Below, one piece after another: positions 26,736 through 35,543 of a stretch of DNA of 64,000 bases (position 1 is its first letter; each line of letters opens with the position of its first letter). The notes below the pieces were generated by a model. The model searched no databases, had not been told where the DNA came from, and saw nothing but the letters and a program-made list of their open reading frames with translations. Location of the stretch: positions 1 to 64,000 of the forward strand of contig CAMCGZ010000014.1 in assembly GCA_945874535.1 (NCBI GenBank), read 5' to 3'. A program made the translations under genes and the position numbers. The DNA is from Bdellovibrio sp. ZAP7. GTDB lineage: Bacteria; Bdellovibrionota; UBA1018; CAIMNF01.

Positions 26736-27593
26736 ATGAACCCAAGCTTTCTTTTTTTGCTGATGCCCCTCCTTTTGAATGATGCAAGTGCCGCGATTCC
26801 GGATGCGAAGGTGCTGACCGATTGCCGTGCTTCTAAGGAATTCATCACGCTTCATGCATACTTGAAGAAAGATCCCGATGATCGGCTTCAAGACCCGGAG
26901 GCGATCGAGATCGCAAAAAAAGCGGTTCAAGGGTGTTCGGGTGCGGCCCAGCGATTCATTCGGGTGTCAAAAACCCTCGGGATCGCGGGTGTCAGCCGGA
27001 AAAATCGAATGACCGGTGCCCTGGATTTCGCTCTCCGGGATGAAGCAACCACCGAGGCCTTCATCGCGGTATTCCGGGCGGCCAGTGCCTCTGATGTGCT
27101 CGACTTGGACCTCGATGCTTCTTTGGAGCTCGCAAGATCCTTGTCTGTCGAATTCAAAGGAGATCCGGCCCAAGCACTCCGGGATTTCGAGCAGATCTTA
27201 AAGTGGTGTTCGGACGCGACACGGTCCGGACTGAGTCGGAAGGACTGCGGCAATTTCGCAGCCGGAATCGCACGATCAGGCGAAGGTCGGAAAGAAAAGG
27301 TCTCCCAGGCTTGGATCGATCTGTTTGATTACCTGACGTCATCATCCGGTCCGGGGCTGACGACGGGTGAAGCAAGAGATTTGGCCCGTGAAATGGCTCC
27401 TCACGGCCCCGGAGCATGGAAAGACTTCTCTGCCGCTTACGAATACGCATTGGGAGCCAAGGGGCTCGGATTCACTCGTGATCAGAGCATCGAGCTTGCA
27501 AAGGTACTGGTGAGTCTCAAGCCGCAAGAAGCGCTCAAAAACGGAGAGACAGGGATACGCCCGGAGACAAAGAAAGTCCGTTCGGGTCACTGA
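26736..27593 (+). CDS. Secreted helical protein of unknown function
   Basis: 285 residues with a signal peptide (MNPSFLFLLMPLLLNDASA). The mature part is helical and repetitive: AxxIAKKAVQGCSGA, FIAVFRAASASDVLDLDLDASLELARSLS, GLSRKDCGNFAAGIARSG, GLTTGEARDLAREMA, GFTRDQSIELAKVLV. Each unit has a G-x-[ST]-x-x-x-[AS]-x-x-[LIF]-A pattern, suggesting tandem short helical hairpins. Its last 59 bases overlap the convergent gene that begins at 28275, so the C-terminus is unusual. No family is recognised. Confidence 0.55.
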   Translation: MNPSFLFLLMPLLLNDASAAIPDAKVLTDCRASKEFITLHAYLKKDPDDRLQDPEAIEIAKKAVQGCSGAAQRFIRVSKTLGIAGVSRKNRMTGALDFALRDEATTEAFIAVFRAASASDVLDLDLDASLELARSLSVEFKGDPAQALRDFEQILKWCSDATRSGLSRKDCGNFAAGIARSGEGRKEKVSQAWIDLFDYLTSSSGPGLTTGEARDLAREMAPHGPGAWKDFSAAYEYALGAKGLGFTRDQSIELAKVLVSLKPQEALKNGETGIRPETKKVRSGH

Positions 27594-28275
27594 GCAAGGT
27601 CGGTCCGGCGACAGGCGCGTATATCCTTCTTTTGTACTCTTCCTGGAGAGCCTCGGTTTCTTCCCAGCGGTGCTTGAAAATCAGCGGAGTGAGTGATGCT
27701 ACCGCGGATATTCCAGCCAATGCGTTGCTGAAGCCATCGGGTTTGCCGGCGCTTCCCATCAGTGCCGAAACGGCAAGGTTACTCACCACAGAAAGCCACT
27801 TCATTCTTCTGGCGACCTTGGCAGCTCTCCGGATGCTTTCCTCTGCCATCCTTTCGCGGGTCAGGAGGTCGCGCGTGGACTTACCGGTGTTTTTCGAAAT
27901 TTCTTCAAGTCCCTTGCCGTAAGGGTCCAACGGGCGGATCCAAACAGTAGTTGCCACCCACCAAAGGGCGCCCACGCCCATTCCGATATAGGGTGCGGCC
28001 CCATTCAGGTCACTTTGAGAACCCGCCCTGGGACCATCAGCGAGTAATCCGGCTCCGGCTATGAAGGTCAGCGAAGCGGGGAAGAGGATATTGGCATGCG
28101 TTTTCAAGCCTTCAACACGGTCCGTCTCTTTTTGTTGCACCAGCCTGTCGCTGGCCAGGGGGACCACGGACAATTCGGGATAGTCAAATCCCGATTCTTT
28201 GGCTTGGCACCAATGGGCCGAAAGAAGAGAAATCAGAAGGAAAACCGAGTGGAATTGGGATTTGCGATTCTTCAT
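27535..28275 (-). CDS. Exported membrane protein of unknown function
   Basis: About 246 residues from an ATG at 28275 with AGGGG ahead of it; an ATG five codons further upstream is less likely. A signal peptide (FLLISLLSAHWCQA) is followed by two to three hydrophobic segments (ILFPASLTFIAGAGLLA, YIGMGVGALWWVATTVWI, LAVSALMGSAG) and a long charged helix rich in Arg/Glu. The end PNGLSLSPGVSLSLRF finishes in a strand with terminal Phe, as in outer-membrane proteins. The function is unknown. Confidence 0.55.
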   Translation of the reverse strand: MKNRKSQFHSVFLLISLLSAHWCQAKESGFDYPELSVVPLASDRLVQQKETDRVEGLKTHANILFPASLTFIAGAGLLADGPRAGSQSDLNGAAPYIGMGVGALWWVATTVWIRPLDPYGKGLEEISKNTGKSTRDLLTRERMAEESIRRAAKVARRMKWLSVVSNLAVSALMGSAGKPDGFSNALAGISAVASLTPLIFKHRWEETEALQEEYKRRIYAPVAGPTLLSDPNGLSLSPGVSLSLRF

Positions 28276-28319
28276 GTGTACCCCTATCATAACAGGCTGT
28301 CGGGGAAAGGTGCACGATT

Positions 28320-29279
28320 ATGAAATTGACACATTCGCTATTCGTTCCACTCTGGATCATGGGGTTCGCCACCGGAGTGTTGGCCTCGGATGCCCAAGTT
28401 GCAACCGTCGCACAGGTCGAGGGGAGGGCCCAGATCTTCACTCGGCCTTCGAAAAAGCTGGATCCCAAGGTGGCAGCCGATGATGGAGTGATTGCTTCGT
28501 TCGAAGGGGAATACTACCGGGTCAAGGATTTGAAAGCATCGGACCGGGTGGAAAACGGGAACGTGGTCCGAACCCTTCCCGGAGCCAAGGTGAAAGTCAT
28601 TTACGACAATGGCGATCAGATTTATGTCGGACCCGGATCCTCTTACCGCATTTCATGGAAGGGTGAGGTCAAAACGGTGCCGGAGATCCGTTTGGCTTAC
28701 GGTAGGATCAGGGGAGTCATTTCAAAAGAAGGGCCGCGGAAAAAAGTGATCATCCGCACCCGGTCGGCAGTCATGGGTGTGCGCGGAACAGACTTTTTCA
28801 TTTCGGATGAGGGGCAGGGTGAGACTTCGGTCTCGGTTCTCAGAGGAGCTGTCGAAGTGGCTCCGACCCGGGGAAAAGCCACTGTTGTTGAGACCGGTAT
28901 GACCGCAGAGGTTTTGACCAAGAGAGTCGAAATCCCGCTCAGAAAGATCTCCAAAGAGGATCTGGGTGAGATCCGCGTGGCCAGCTCTCTTCCTGTCAAT
29001 AAAGATCCGGCACAAGTGAGCCTGAAGGTTCTCGAACAGAAGGCCCTTGAGGTCACCTTGAAAGATATCCGGACTTACCAACCCGAGCTGCTGAAGGACA
29101 TTCCGCAGTCTTCCTCAGGACAAGTGGCGGTTGCCGACTTGAACGCCAAAGTCGTCGACATCGCTGCGGTCTCGGCCCCGTCCATTCCGAAAAGAAAAAG
29201 GCCGGGATTAGAAGAGTTGAAGAGTCCGGACGGAGTCGACTACTATGAAAAGTACTTCCAGGGTGGCGGCAGTCACTGA
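28320..29279 (+). CDS. Secreted FecR-domain protein
   Basis: 319 residues with a signal peptide (to about residue 22). The FecR-type fold is clear: GAKVKVIYDNGDQIYVGPGSSYRI, VKTVPEIRLAYGRIRGVIS, RTRSAVMGVRGTDFFI and TSVSVLRGAVEVAP. Unlike classic FecR it has no N-terminal cytoplasmic anti-sigma segment, so it is probably a periplasmic sensor or structural protein. It is followed after 22 bases by a receiver protein on the same strand. Confidence 0.85.
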   Translation: MKLTHSLFVPLWIMGFATGVLASDAQVATVAQVEGRAQIFTRPSKKLDPKVAADDGVIASFEGEYYRVKDLKASDRVENGNVVRTLPGAKVKVIYDNGDQIYVGPGSSYRISWKGEVKTVPEIRLAYGRIRGVISKEGPRKKVIIRTRSAVMGVRGTDFFISDEGQGETSVSVLRGAVEVAPTRGKATVVETGMTAEVLTKRVEIPLRKISKEDLGEIRVASSLPVNKDPAQVSLKVLEQKALEVTLKDIRTYQPELLKDIPQSSSGQVAVADLNAKVVDIAAVSAPSIPKRKRPGLEELKSPDGVDYYEKYFQGGGSH

Positions 29280-29301
29280 GTAGGCTTGGTCAGGAGTCAA
29301 C

Positions 29302-29895
29302 ATGAGCGATTTTGGTGATTTTGAAAGAATGATCGATGTCTCCGCCGGTGGCGAAACCGAGTTGCAAGGCAAGGTGTTCGTGGTCGATGACGAACCCGAG
29401 ATCGTTGAGATTCTCTCGGATCTTGTGGGATCACTGGGCTACAAGGTTACCGGATTTACCGATTCGAAGTCGATGCTGGATGCATTCCGTCTCGGAACCC
29501 CCGACCTCGTACTGACCGATCATAAGATGCCCGGGACAACGGGTCTTGAGCTTCTCGGGTTGGTCAGAAAGATCAATCCCGATGTTCCGGTGGTGATGAT
29601 CAGCGGTTATCTGGACCGGAAGGATTTGATTCAGGCCATTTCGGAAGGGGTCTTTGCAGTGATTGAAAAACCCTTCGATTCGGATCGGGTGCTTCAGGTG
29701 TGCAAGAACGCCGTTGCTTTTTCGCACGCGGCCAAGCTTCTGAGTCGCAGTCTGAACCTTCTGCTCTTCCATTGCGACGATATCCAGTCTTTTTTGGTTT
29801 CGCAGGGGAAGGGTGATCTGGCTCATACGGTCCATGCCGAAATCCAATACCTGGCAGAGCAGCGCCGGAAGCTTCAGAATATCGAGCGCGGTTGA
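29302..29895 (+). CDS. Single-domain response regulator with helical tail
   Basis: 197 residues. A receiver domain spans about 24-140 with acidic pair D29-D30, phospho-acceptor Asp73 (LVLTDHKMPG), Ser101 and Lys123 (IEKPF). No DNA-binding or enzymatic output follows. The 60-residue tail is helical. It may act by protein contact, and it converges head-on (10-base gap) with another receiver protein. A CAGGAG ribosome site fits the ATG. Confidence 0.85.
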   Translation: MSDFGDFERMIDVSAGGETELQGKVFVVDDEPEIVEILSDLVGSLGYKVTGFTDSKSMLDAFRLGTPDLVLTDHKMPGTTGLELLGLVRKINPDVPVVMISGYLDRKDLIQAISEGVFAVIEKPFDSDRVLQVCKNAVAFSHAAKLLSRSLNLLLFHCDDIQSFLVSQGKGDLAHTVHAEIQYLAEQRRKLQNIERG

Positions 29896-29904
29896 AGATC
29901 GGGC

Positions 29905-31260
29905 TCAGCCGGAGGAGAGCTTCTTCAGGTCTTCTGCGCTGATCCCCTTTAGAAAGTATTTTTCCCGCTCCGGCCATTTCCTCCGGGCCTGGTCTGCCAG
30001 TTCGAGTGCGGCGTCCTTGTAGCCTGCCAGAATCGAGCAATTGATCAATTTCTCGTAAACTGCCGGATGCTCGACGCCGTCCTTGAGGGCTGCGCGACCC
30101 CGGAACACCACATCTTTCATGTCCATCGACGGATCGAGGGTGAGAAATTGCGCGGCGAGGTGCTCTTTACTGCCGGGAGCGACTTTACCGAGACGGCCGA
30201 GAAAAGGATCCGTCTGTTCCAGTAGGCGGTATTCTGCCAGGGTTTCTATGATGTAAAGCAGGAATTGGGGACGCCCAGCCGAACTGATGGCGGCACTCTC
30301 GAACACTTCGATGGCTCTGGGAATGGTCTTTTGCCTAAGGAAGTGCCTTCCTGAGACCGCCAATGCCGAGCACATGTGACGGATCAAGTCTTCCGAGCGT
30401 TCGTCGATCTCGACAAAAATTTTATAAAAGGAATCCACATCCTGGAAGTTGTTGGTCAGGACCGAGAGACGCAATACGGTCGAAAGTCGCTTGGGATTCG
30501 CAGGAAAAAACTGGGACAGTTTTTTCATCACATCGTAGGCATCGGTGTAGCGCTTTTCGTTGTAGAGGAGATCGAAGAGACCGACCAGGCACTTGTAGTG
30601 GATCTGGTTGTAGGAGAGACCGTTCTGGTAGCTCCCTTCAGCGAGATCAAGAGCCTTCATCATGGCTTCCGCCTGGCCGTGATAAAAACAAGCCAGGGTC
30701 GGAGTATCATTCTGATCCATCGCAGCTTTGAATTTATCCAGTGCGGCGGGGTATTCTCCCTTGAATAGCAGCTCTTTACCCTCATCGATCAGTCGGAGGT
30801 ACAGATTGGGATGGAGCTTCACCTTGACTGCATTCATCAGGGCTTTCTTCATCGTATCGAGTGAGAAGGGCTTGATGATGAAAGTATCGACGTCCTCTTC
30901 GGCCGCCCTGGCCACAGTGGACTGGGAGGCGTTCGAAGTCACCAGGACGAACAGATTGTCCTTGATGCGCTCCTGCTCCTGAAGTGACTTCTGGACCTGG
31001 ATGAGGTCGAGGCTCGAGTCCTTGCCGATCATGAAGTCTGCGAAGATGACCTTGGTCTTGTTTTTTTTGAGTTCTTCGCGGGCTTCGTGGAGGGTGCCCA
31101 CTAGCGACATTTTGTGACGCTGGGCTCCGAATTTGCCCAGGCAGGAGGCGATATTGGTCCGCCCGCTCGAAATGGCATCGATGATCAGAATGTGGTTATT
31201 CGACAGGTAGTCTTTCAGGACCTGCTCGGCATCGATGTTGTCGGTGGGGTCCGCCATCAC
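29905..31260 (-). CDS. Receiver domain protein with TPR-like repeats
   Basis: 451 residues from a GTG in a GTGA overlap with the upstream gene. The N-terminal receiver has Asp75 (VIFADFMIGKDSSLDL) and IIKPF Lys, but only one acid in the usual pair (Asp28). After residue 150 there are TPR-like helical pairs (GEYPAALDKFKAAMDQNDTPTLACFYHGQAEAMM, KRYTDAYDVMKKLSQFFP, IPRAIEVFESAAIS). Receiver-TPR proteins of this kind occur in Bdellovibrio relatives. It pairs with the PilZ-like protein upstream and the MotA/MotB-PDZ genes. Confidence 0.75.
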   Translation of the reverse strand: MMADPTDNIDAEQVLKDYLSNNHILIIDAISSGRTNIASCLGKFGAQRHKMSLVGTLHEAREELKKNKTKVIFADFMIGKDSSLDLIQVQKSLQEQERIKDNLFVLVTSNASQSTVARAAEEDVDTFIIKPFSLDTMKKALMNAVKVKLHPNLYLRLIDEGKELLFKGEYPAALDKFKAAMDQNDTPTLACFYHGQAEAMMKALDLAEGSYQNGLSYNQIHYKCLVGLFDLLYNEKRYTDAYDVMKKLSQFFPANPKRLSTVLRLSVLTNNFQDVDSFYKIFVEIDERSEDLIRHMCSALAVSGRHFLRQKTIPRAIEVFESAAISSAGRPQFLLYIIETLAEYRLLEQTDPFLGRLGKVAPGSKEHLAAQFLTLDPSMDMKDVVFRGRAALKDGVEHPAVYEKLINCSILAGYKDAALELADQARRKWPEREKYFLKGISAEDLKKLSSG

Positions 31261-32843
31261 ATGCCCTTCGCTTTCTTGAAGAAGTCGAGGACTTCCGCCT
31301 GCCGATGCTCGATCGCCTCACGGATTTTCCCGACATTCTTGTGGGAGTCCGGATGCAGGGTGAGTTGGAAGACCCCCCTTCCGGATTCATCTTTCTGCAC
31401 CGAAGAAATCACACCGACTAATTTGAAGTCGAGAGCGGGACCGAGATTCTCCGAGCGAACCTCGAGCGCGACCGCTTCTTTCAGGTTGAGATCGGAGGGG
31501 CCGCCGAAGGTCAGGAGCGGAGATTCTTCCGAGTAGGAAAGCAGCTCGATGTCTTCACCTCGAAGTGTGGCGCGGAGACCGCAATCCCGCATGGCCTGCG
31601 CGCCGATCGGGAAGGTGAACTCTTCGGCCATTTCGGTCGGGGGCTTGTCCTTCGATTCTTTCTCTACTTCCGGATTGAGGTTGTTGTTCCACTCGGGACC
31701 TTCCGGTTTCTCCAGGTCATGTTGCTTCCAGGCAGGAGGGGGAATGTCGGCCGAATCGAGCCGATCGGTCCACGGAAGATTGGGTGGGGGGTCGAGCGTG
31801 ATGCTCATGTCCTGTTTTTCGAGTCGCTCCAATTCGAGGTAGTAATCCTGGTCGTAAGTTTCCTGGATTTTAGGAAAGGCCTCGATTGCCGCGGCGGAGT
31901 TGTCCGACATGTCGAGCACCCCTTCCTCGGTCTCGAAGAACCTGACCTCGAGCACTTTACCGTCCTCGATGAAGTAAAGTCCTGGAACCTCGCTGATGAA
32001 AGCCCAGCGATTCACGACCCAGCTGTATTCCGGTTTTTTTCCTACGAAGACCCAAATTGCCGGGGCGGGATTGAATTCATCACCGAATTTTCCGGGAGGT
32101 TCGCGCTGAACCCATTCCCAAGTGGTGTCCGCCTCGGGAAACAGCGAGGAGAATCTGGACGAGAGCTTCCATTTCCCGGAGGCCGGGCTGGGTCCGATCA
32201 ACTCGATCATCCAATTTCCCTTATACCGGCGAATGTAGGGACGTTTCCGGAATAACCAAAAATCATGCTTGGTGAGCAAGGGAGGCGAGAGACGGACTTG
32301 ATTTCCGAGATCCCTGAAATGGACCGGACCCTGTTTCTTCTTGGCTTGTGCCGATTCCGCATCCCACGCGGCGCGCTTCTGGGCTTTCTTCGCTTTCTCG
32401 ATGGATGCTTTGGCTGCAACATCACCCGCATGGAGTTCGGCGAGGTGACGCTTCAGTTTGTAGATGAAGCCCCGTGCTGGAATCTCATACTTGAGTACGG
32501 TGGCGCATCCCGATTTTTCAAGCACGGTCTCGATCTTGTCAGACATGACTTTGGCGAACACCATGACCACCAGTTTTTGCGAGGTGATCTGGGCTTGCAG
32601 GCGGGGCATCAGATTCAACAGGTTCAGTAGTTCTTCCCGGTCTGAAAAGTGAGCGACCAGAATCCCCTTCCGGCCGGATTCCGCCAGAGCGAAAAACTGA
32701 TCGATATCGCCTTGGTCGATCAGTTCTGCATCAGTGATGGAGTGAGGGTAGAGCTTCAGAAATTGGCCGTACGAATCCGGAAGCACTTTGGCTTTCAGGA
32801 TGAAGATGAAAGACTGGCTGTCGGGGGCCCGCTCCTGGGTCAT
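31257..32843 (-). CDS. Large cytoplasmic protein with receiver-like head and PilZ-like tail
   Basis: 528 residues. Residues 1-120 have the alternating fold of a receiver domain but no clear phospho-Asp (FIFILKAKVLPDSYGQFL ... GILVAHFSD ... VVMVFAKV ... TVLKYEIPARGF). A Lys/Ala linker and a middle region with many Trp follow. The last 120 residues (DCGLRATLRGEDIELLSYSEESPLLTFGG ... LKLVGVISSVQ type strands) resemble a PilZ domain. It overlaps the receiver-TPR gene by 4 bases. It may be a c-di-GMP-linked regulator, but nucleotide-binding arginines are not obvious. Confidence 0.6.
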   Translation of the reverse strand: MTQERAPDSQSFIFILKAKVLPDSYGQFLKLYPHSITDAELIDQGDIDQFFALAESGRKGILVAHFSDREELLNLLNLMPRLQAQITSQKLVVMVFAKVMSDKIETVLEKSGCATVLKYEIPARGFIYKLKRHLAELHAGDVAAKASIEKAKKAQKRAAWDAESAQAKKKQGPVHFRDLGNQVRLSPPLLTKHDFWLFRKRPYIRRYKGNWMIELIGPSPASGKWKLSSRFSSLFPEADTTWEWVQREPPGKFGDEFNPAPAIWVFVGKKPEYSWVVNRWAFISEVPGLYFIEDGKVLEVRFFETEEGVLDMSDNSAAAIEAFPKIQETYDQDYYLELERLEKQDMSITLDPPPNLPWTDRLDSADIPPPAWKQHDLEKPEGPEWNNNLNPEVEKESKDKPPTEMAEEFTFPIGAQAMRDCGLRATLRGEDIELLSYSEESPLLTFGGPSDLNLKEAVALEVRSENLGPALDFKLVGVISSVQKDESGRGVFQLTLHPDSHKNVGKIREAIEHRQAEVLDFFKKAKGM

Positions 32844-32916
32844 TGACTCAATTCTCTCTGAATTCGGACCTTTTTCTCAATCTAAATTGATCACGTTCTT
32901 GCGTCGCTTTTTTGAC

Positions 32917-33897
32917 TCAATGAAGTTGAGGGCGCACGATCCGGTAGGTGCGGGTCACCGGACTCCAGATCTCCATGAAGCCCGGGCTCTGCGAGCCGTT
33001 CAACAAGGTTTCGGGTGAGTCGACCGGAACCCCGTCCACCGAAACGATCACGTCATCCTTACCGGGCTCGGTACAGCTTGGACAGTGTTCGAGCACGAGT
33101 AGACCCTCGATATCGGAAGGAATGTAGCGCATGATCCGCTCCCGCATGCCAATCTTGCTCACCTTGATCCGTCCGTACAGAGTGATGACCGGGGCAGGAG
33201 GCTCGCTCTCCACCATTTTCCGGGCATCTTCCGAGGTCTGATCCAGCTTGACCACTGTCTCGGACCTGACCCCCCGTCGGCGGTATTGGACTTTGACCTC
33301 CTTCCCGATCGGAAAGCTTTTGAAGAGATCTCCTTTTTTTGTATCTTGCCCGTCCACGGTCTCGAGAATGTCTCCTGCGCGGAGCCCGGCCTGATCGCCC
33401 GGTCCACCGCGGGTGACATGAAGGATCATCATGTCCGAGTCCGAAGCTTGAAGTTCACTTTCCAGTGACCAGGGTACGGAAGTGAAGGTGACACAAATCC
33501 TGCAGGGGGTCCGGCTCAGCAAGCGGCCGCCAGTCGCCAGTTGTTTTTCGAGAACCTTGATTCTCTCCTCGAGAGTCTGTTCGCGCTCGGTCGGTCCGGG
33601 TTGAGGGGTGGCAGTCGGTTCCGGAGTGGGTACGGGCGTACTGACCGGAGTTTCCGCAAGAGAAGTTGAATCCTGAAGCGCATCCTTGATCTTGTCGAGA
33701 TGGTTGGCATCGGAGTACATCATCACAAAAAATCCGAAAAGGAGAGTCATCAGGTCGGCATAGGACACGAGCCAAAGCTCGTTATTGCCGCCTTCGTGCC
33801 CCTGTTCCTCGGAACCTTCATGCAGATGGTCGAGGATTCTACGAGTCACCGAATCTTCCGGGATATCGGGCTTTTTACTTTTGAAGGCGGGGTTCAT
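32917..33897 (-). CDS. MotB-like stator subunit with two PDZ domains
   Basis: 326 residues. Residues 38-61 are a MotB transmembrane helix with the proton-carrying aspartate (LVSYADLMTLLFGFFVM, Asp48). In place of the OmpA/MotB peptidoglycan-binding domain there is a Pro/Thr linker (about 82-105), a short coiled segment, a PDZ domain at about 155-218 (GGPGDQAGLRAGDILETVDG) and a second PDZ-like domain at about 244-322 (GKDDVIVSVDGVPVDSPETLL). It overlaps the motA-like gene by 4 bases. A PDZ could tether the stator to a partner protein instead of the cell wall. Confidence 0.8.
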   Translation of the reverse strand: MNPAFKSKKPDIPEDSVTRRILDHLHEGSEEQGHEGGNNELWLVSYADLMTLLFGFFVMMYSDANHLDKIKDALQDSTSLAETPVSTPVPTPEPTATPQPGPTEREQTLEERIKVLEKQLATGGRLLSRTPCRICVTFTSVPWSLESELQASDSDMMILHVTRGGPGDQAGLRAGDILETVDGQDTKKGDLFKSFPIGKEVKVQYRRRGVRSETVVKLDQTSEDARKMVESEPPAPVITLYGRIKVSKIGMRERIMRYIPSDIEGLLVLEHCPSCTEPGKDDVIVSVDGVPVDSPETLLNGSQSPGFMEIWSPVTRTYRIVRPQLH

Positions 33898-34706
33898 GCC
33901 CCCATCCTCGGATCCGGAAATTGATCGTGAAAGTGTCTCTCGATCTCATCCCACTCTTCTTGTTTTAGAAAGCTGACGAGTTTTTCCTTCAAGACCACCG
34001 GAGATTCCCGCCTTTGAATCAGCAGTAGCCCCTGGACCATGAGGTTCCGGGCTTCGAGGTCCTCAACCCCCAGGCGGTGGGCATAATCCGCAAGCGGGAG
34101 CAGGATGAGGTTGGCCACTCCGACACCCCAGAACGTCGCGACCATCGCAGTGGCCATGGCGGGTCCGAGTTGGTCCTTGCCGCCCGAGCCGAGTTGCGAC
34201 ATCAGTGTGATCATCCCGGCCGCAGCACCGAGGAGTCCGAATGCAGGAGGAAACTTGGCAATGGCTGCAAGTGCTTTGGCGTCTTCGAGGTAGGAGCGTT
34301 TGAATTGTCCGACCCGGAGTTCCAGGACCTCCTGGAGTTCGGCTCCGTCGAGATGACCCTCCCGAATCAAGTCGATGCCTTCGCTCAGAAACGGGTGGAT
34401 CCGGTCCGTGATCTGGACCCGCGACGCCCCGGACTTGAGAATGTAGGCGTGGGCCGAGATGAGGGTCTTCACCAGGTAAGATTTGGAGCGTTCTTTTCTG
34501 AGAAATGCACCTCTGATGAAAAAACGGGCGATTTCTCGAAGTCTGCCGGGAGGACTGGCAATCAAGGCTGCCGCCAAAGTCCCGAGTCCGACGATGATCA
34601 GGGCGTGAGTGTCGAAAAAGAGAGCCGGATTCGATGCCTGTCCGATTGCACCACGGGTCATGATCCAAGCCCCGAGTGTCAGCCCCAAAATCAGATTGAG
34701 ATTCAT
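33894..34706 (-). CDS. MotA-like stator subunit
   Basis: 270 residues with helices near 5-20, 33-52, 155-178 and 190-210. The MotA pattern appears in PPAFGLLGAAAGMITLMSQL and LGPAMATAMVATFWGVGVANLILLPLA, and the long cytoplasmic loop lies between helices 2 and 3. Four-base overlap with the downstream MotB/PDZ gene makes a two-gene stator unit. Flagellar motors normally have separate motAB genes, so this could drive flagella, gliding or another envelope process. Confidence 0.85.
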   Translation of the reverse strand: MNLNLILGLTLGAWIMTRGAIGQASNPALFFDTHALIIVGLGTLAAALIASPPGRLREIARFFIRGAFLRKERSKSYLVKTLISAHAYILKSGASRVQITDRIHPFLSEGIDLIREGHLDGAELQEVLELRVGQFKRSYLEDAKALAAIAKFPPAFGLLGAAAGMITLMSQLGSGGKDQLGPAMATAMVATFWGVGVANLILLPLADYAHRLGVEDLEARNLMVQGLLLIQRRESPVVLKEKLVSFLKQEEWDEIERHFHDQFPDPRMGA

Positions 34707-34842
34707 GAGTGCATCCCCTGTGTCGCCCCGCTGATTTCAGGATAGAATTGGAAACGCCTCGCGTCAAAAAGAATCAATGGATTGCCTCGAATGAACGAGT
34801 TCTCCATGACTTTCGTTGAATTTTTGCGGTCAGAAACGGACA

Positions 34843-35490
34843 ATGGGATTCATGCCGTATCGGGAAGAAATGCAGGTCCCCCGCGGGTACTCGGGCGGGG
34901 TTCATTTTCTGGGTACCACCGGAGCCAGTCTTCCTTTGGTGGTCTGGGGAGCTGTTCGCCTGAAGGGTGCAGGGCTCAGTGTTTCGACCGGGGAGTGGTG
35001 TTTCTGGACGATCGCCTTTCTTTTAATCGCTTCCGGGGTCGAGTATTCGGCTCATCGGTGGATCCTTCACCGGAGGCGCCCCGCTTTAGCGCACGCATTT
35101 GTGGAACACACCCTTCGGCACCACCGTTGGTTCGATGCCGGAGATATCGAGGCCCGTTCCGGTCGGGATTACCATCAAATCCTTTTTCCAGTCTGGGGGG
35201 TGGTGCTGATCCAATACGGACTCAATCTTCCGTTCTGCCTGATCCTTTCCCGATACGCGGGCGATTGGATCGGCGCCCTCGGCTTGTGCATCGGTGCAGG
35301 GTTTTTCTTTCTATACGAGGTCGTCCACGCTGTTTGTCATTTTCCGGCTACGCATCCGCTCTTCAAGTTCGGGATCATCCGTAAGATCCGTGAGCACCAT
35401 CGCCGTCACCACGAACCCGGTCTGATGGGGCACCGGAACTTCAATATCGTGGTGCCCGTTTGGGACTTCCTGCTCCGGACACGTGCTTGA
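34843..35490 (+). CDS. Fatty acid hydroxylase/sterol desaturase superfamily membrane protein
   Basis: About 215 residues from ATG 34843 (ATG 34852 and a TTG at 34816 are alternatives). Several membrane helices carry the superfamily's histidine clusters: HRWILH, HTLRHHRW, YEVVHAVCH and REHHRRHHEP. These bind a di-iron centre that inserts oxygen into lipids. The small size resembles bacterial carotenoid/fatty-acid hydroxylases. The substrate is unknown; lipid A, sphingolipid or fatty-acid 2-hydroxylation are possibilities. Confidence 0.75.
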   Translation: MGFMPYREEMQVPRGYSGGVHFLGTTGASLPLVVWGAVRLKGAGLSVSTGEWCFWTIAFLLIASGVEYSAHRWILHRRRPALAHAFVEHTLRHHRWFDAGDIEARSGRDYHQILFPVWGVVLIQYGLNLPFCLILSRYAGDWIGALGLCIGAGFFFLYEVVHAVCHFPATHPLFKFGIIRKIREHHRRHHEPGLMGHRNFNIVVPVWDFLLRTRA

Positions 35491-35543
35491 ATGCAGGTTG
35501 ATTTCAGCATCCGGACGGCGCATCATGGAAGGAGAACTCCACT

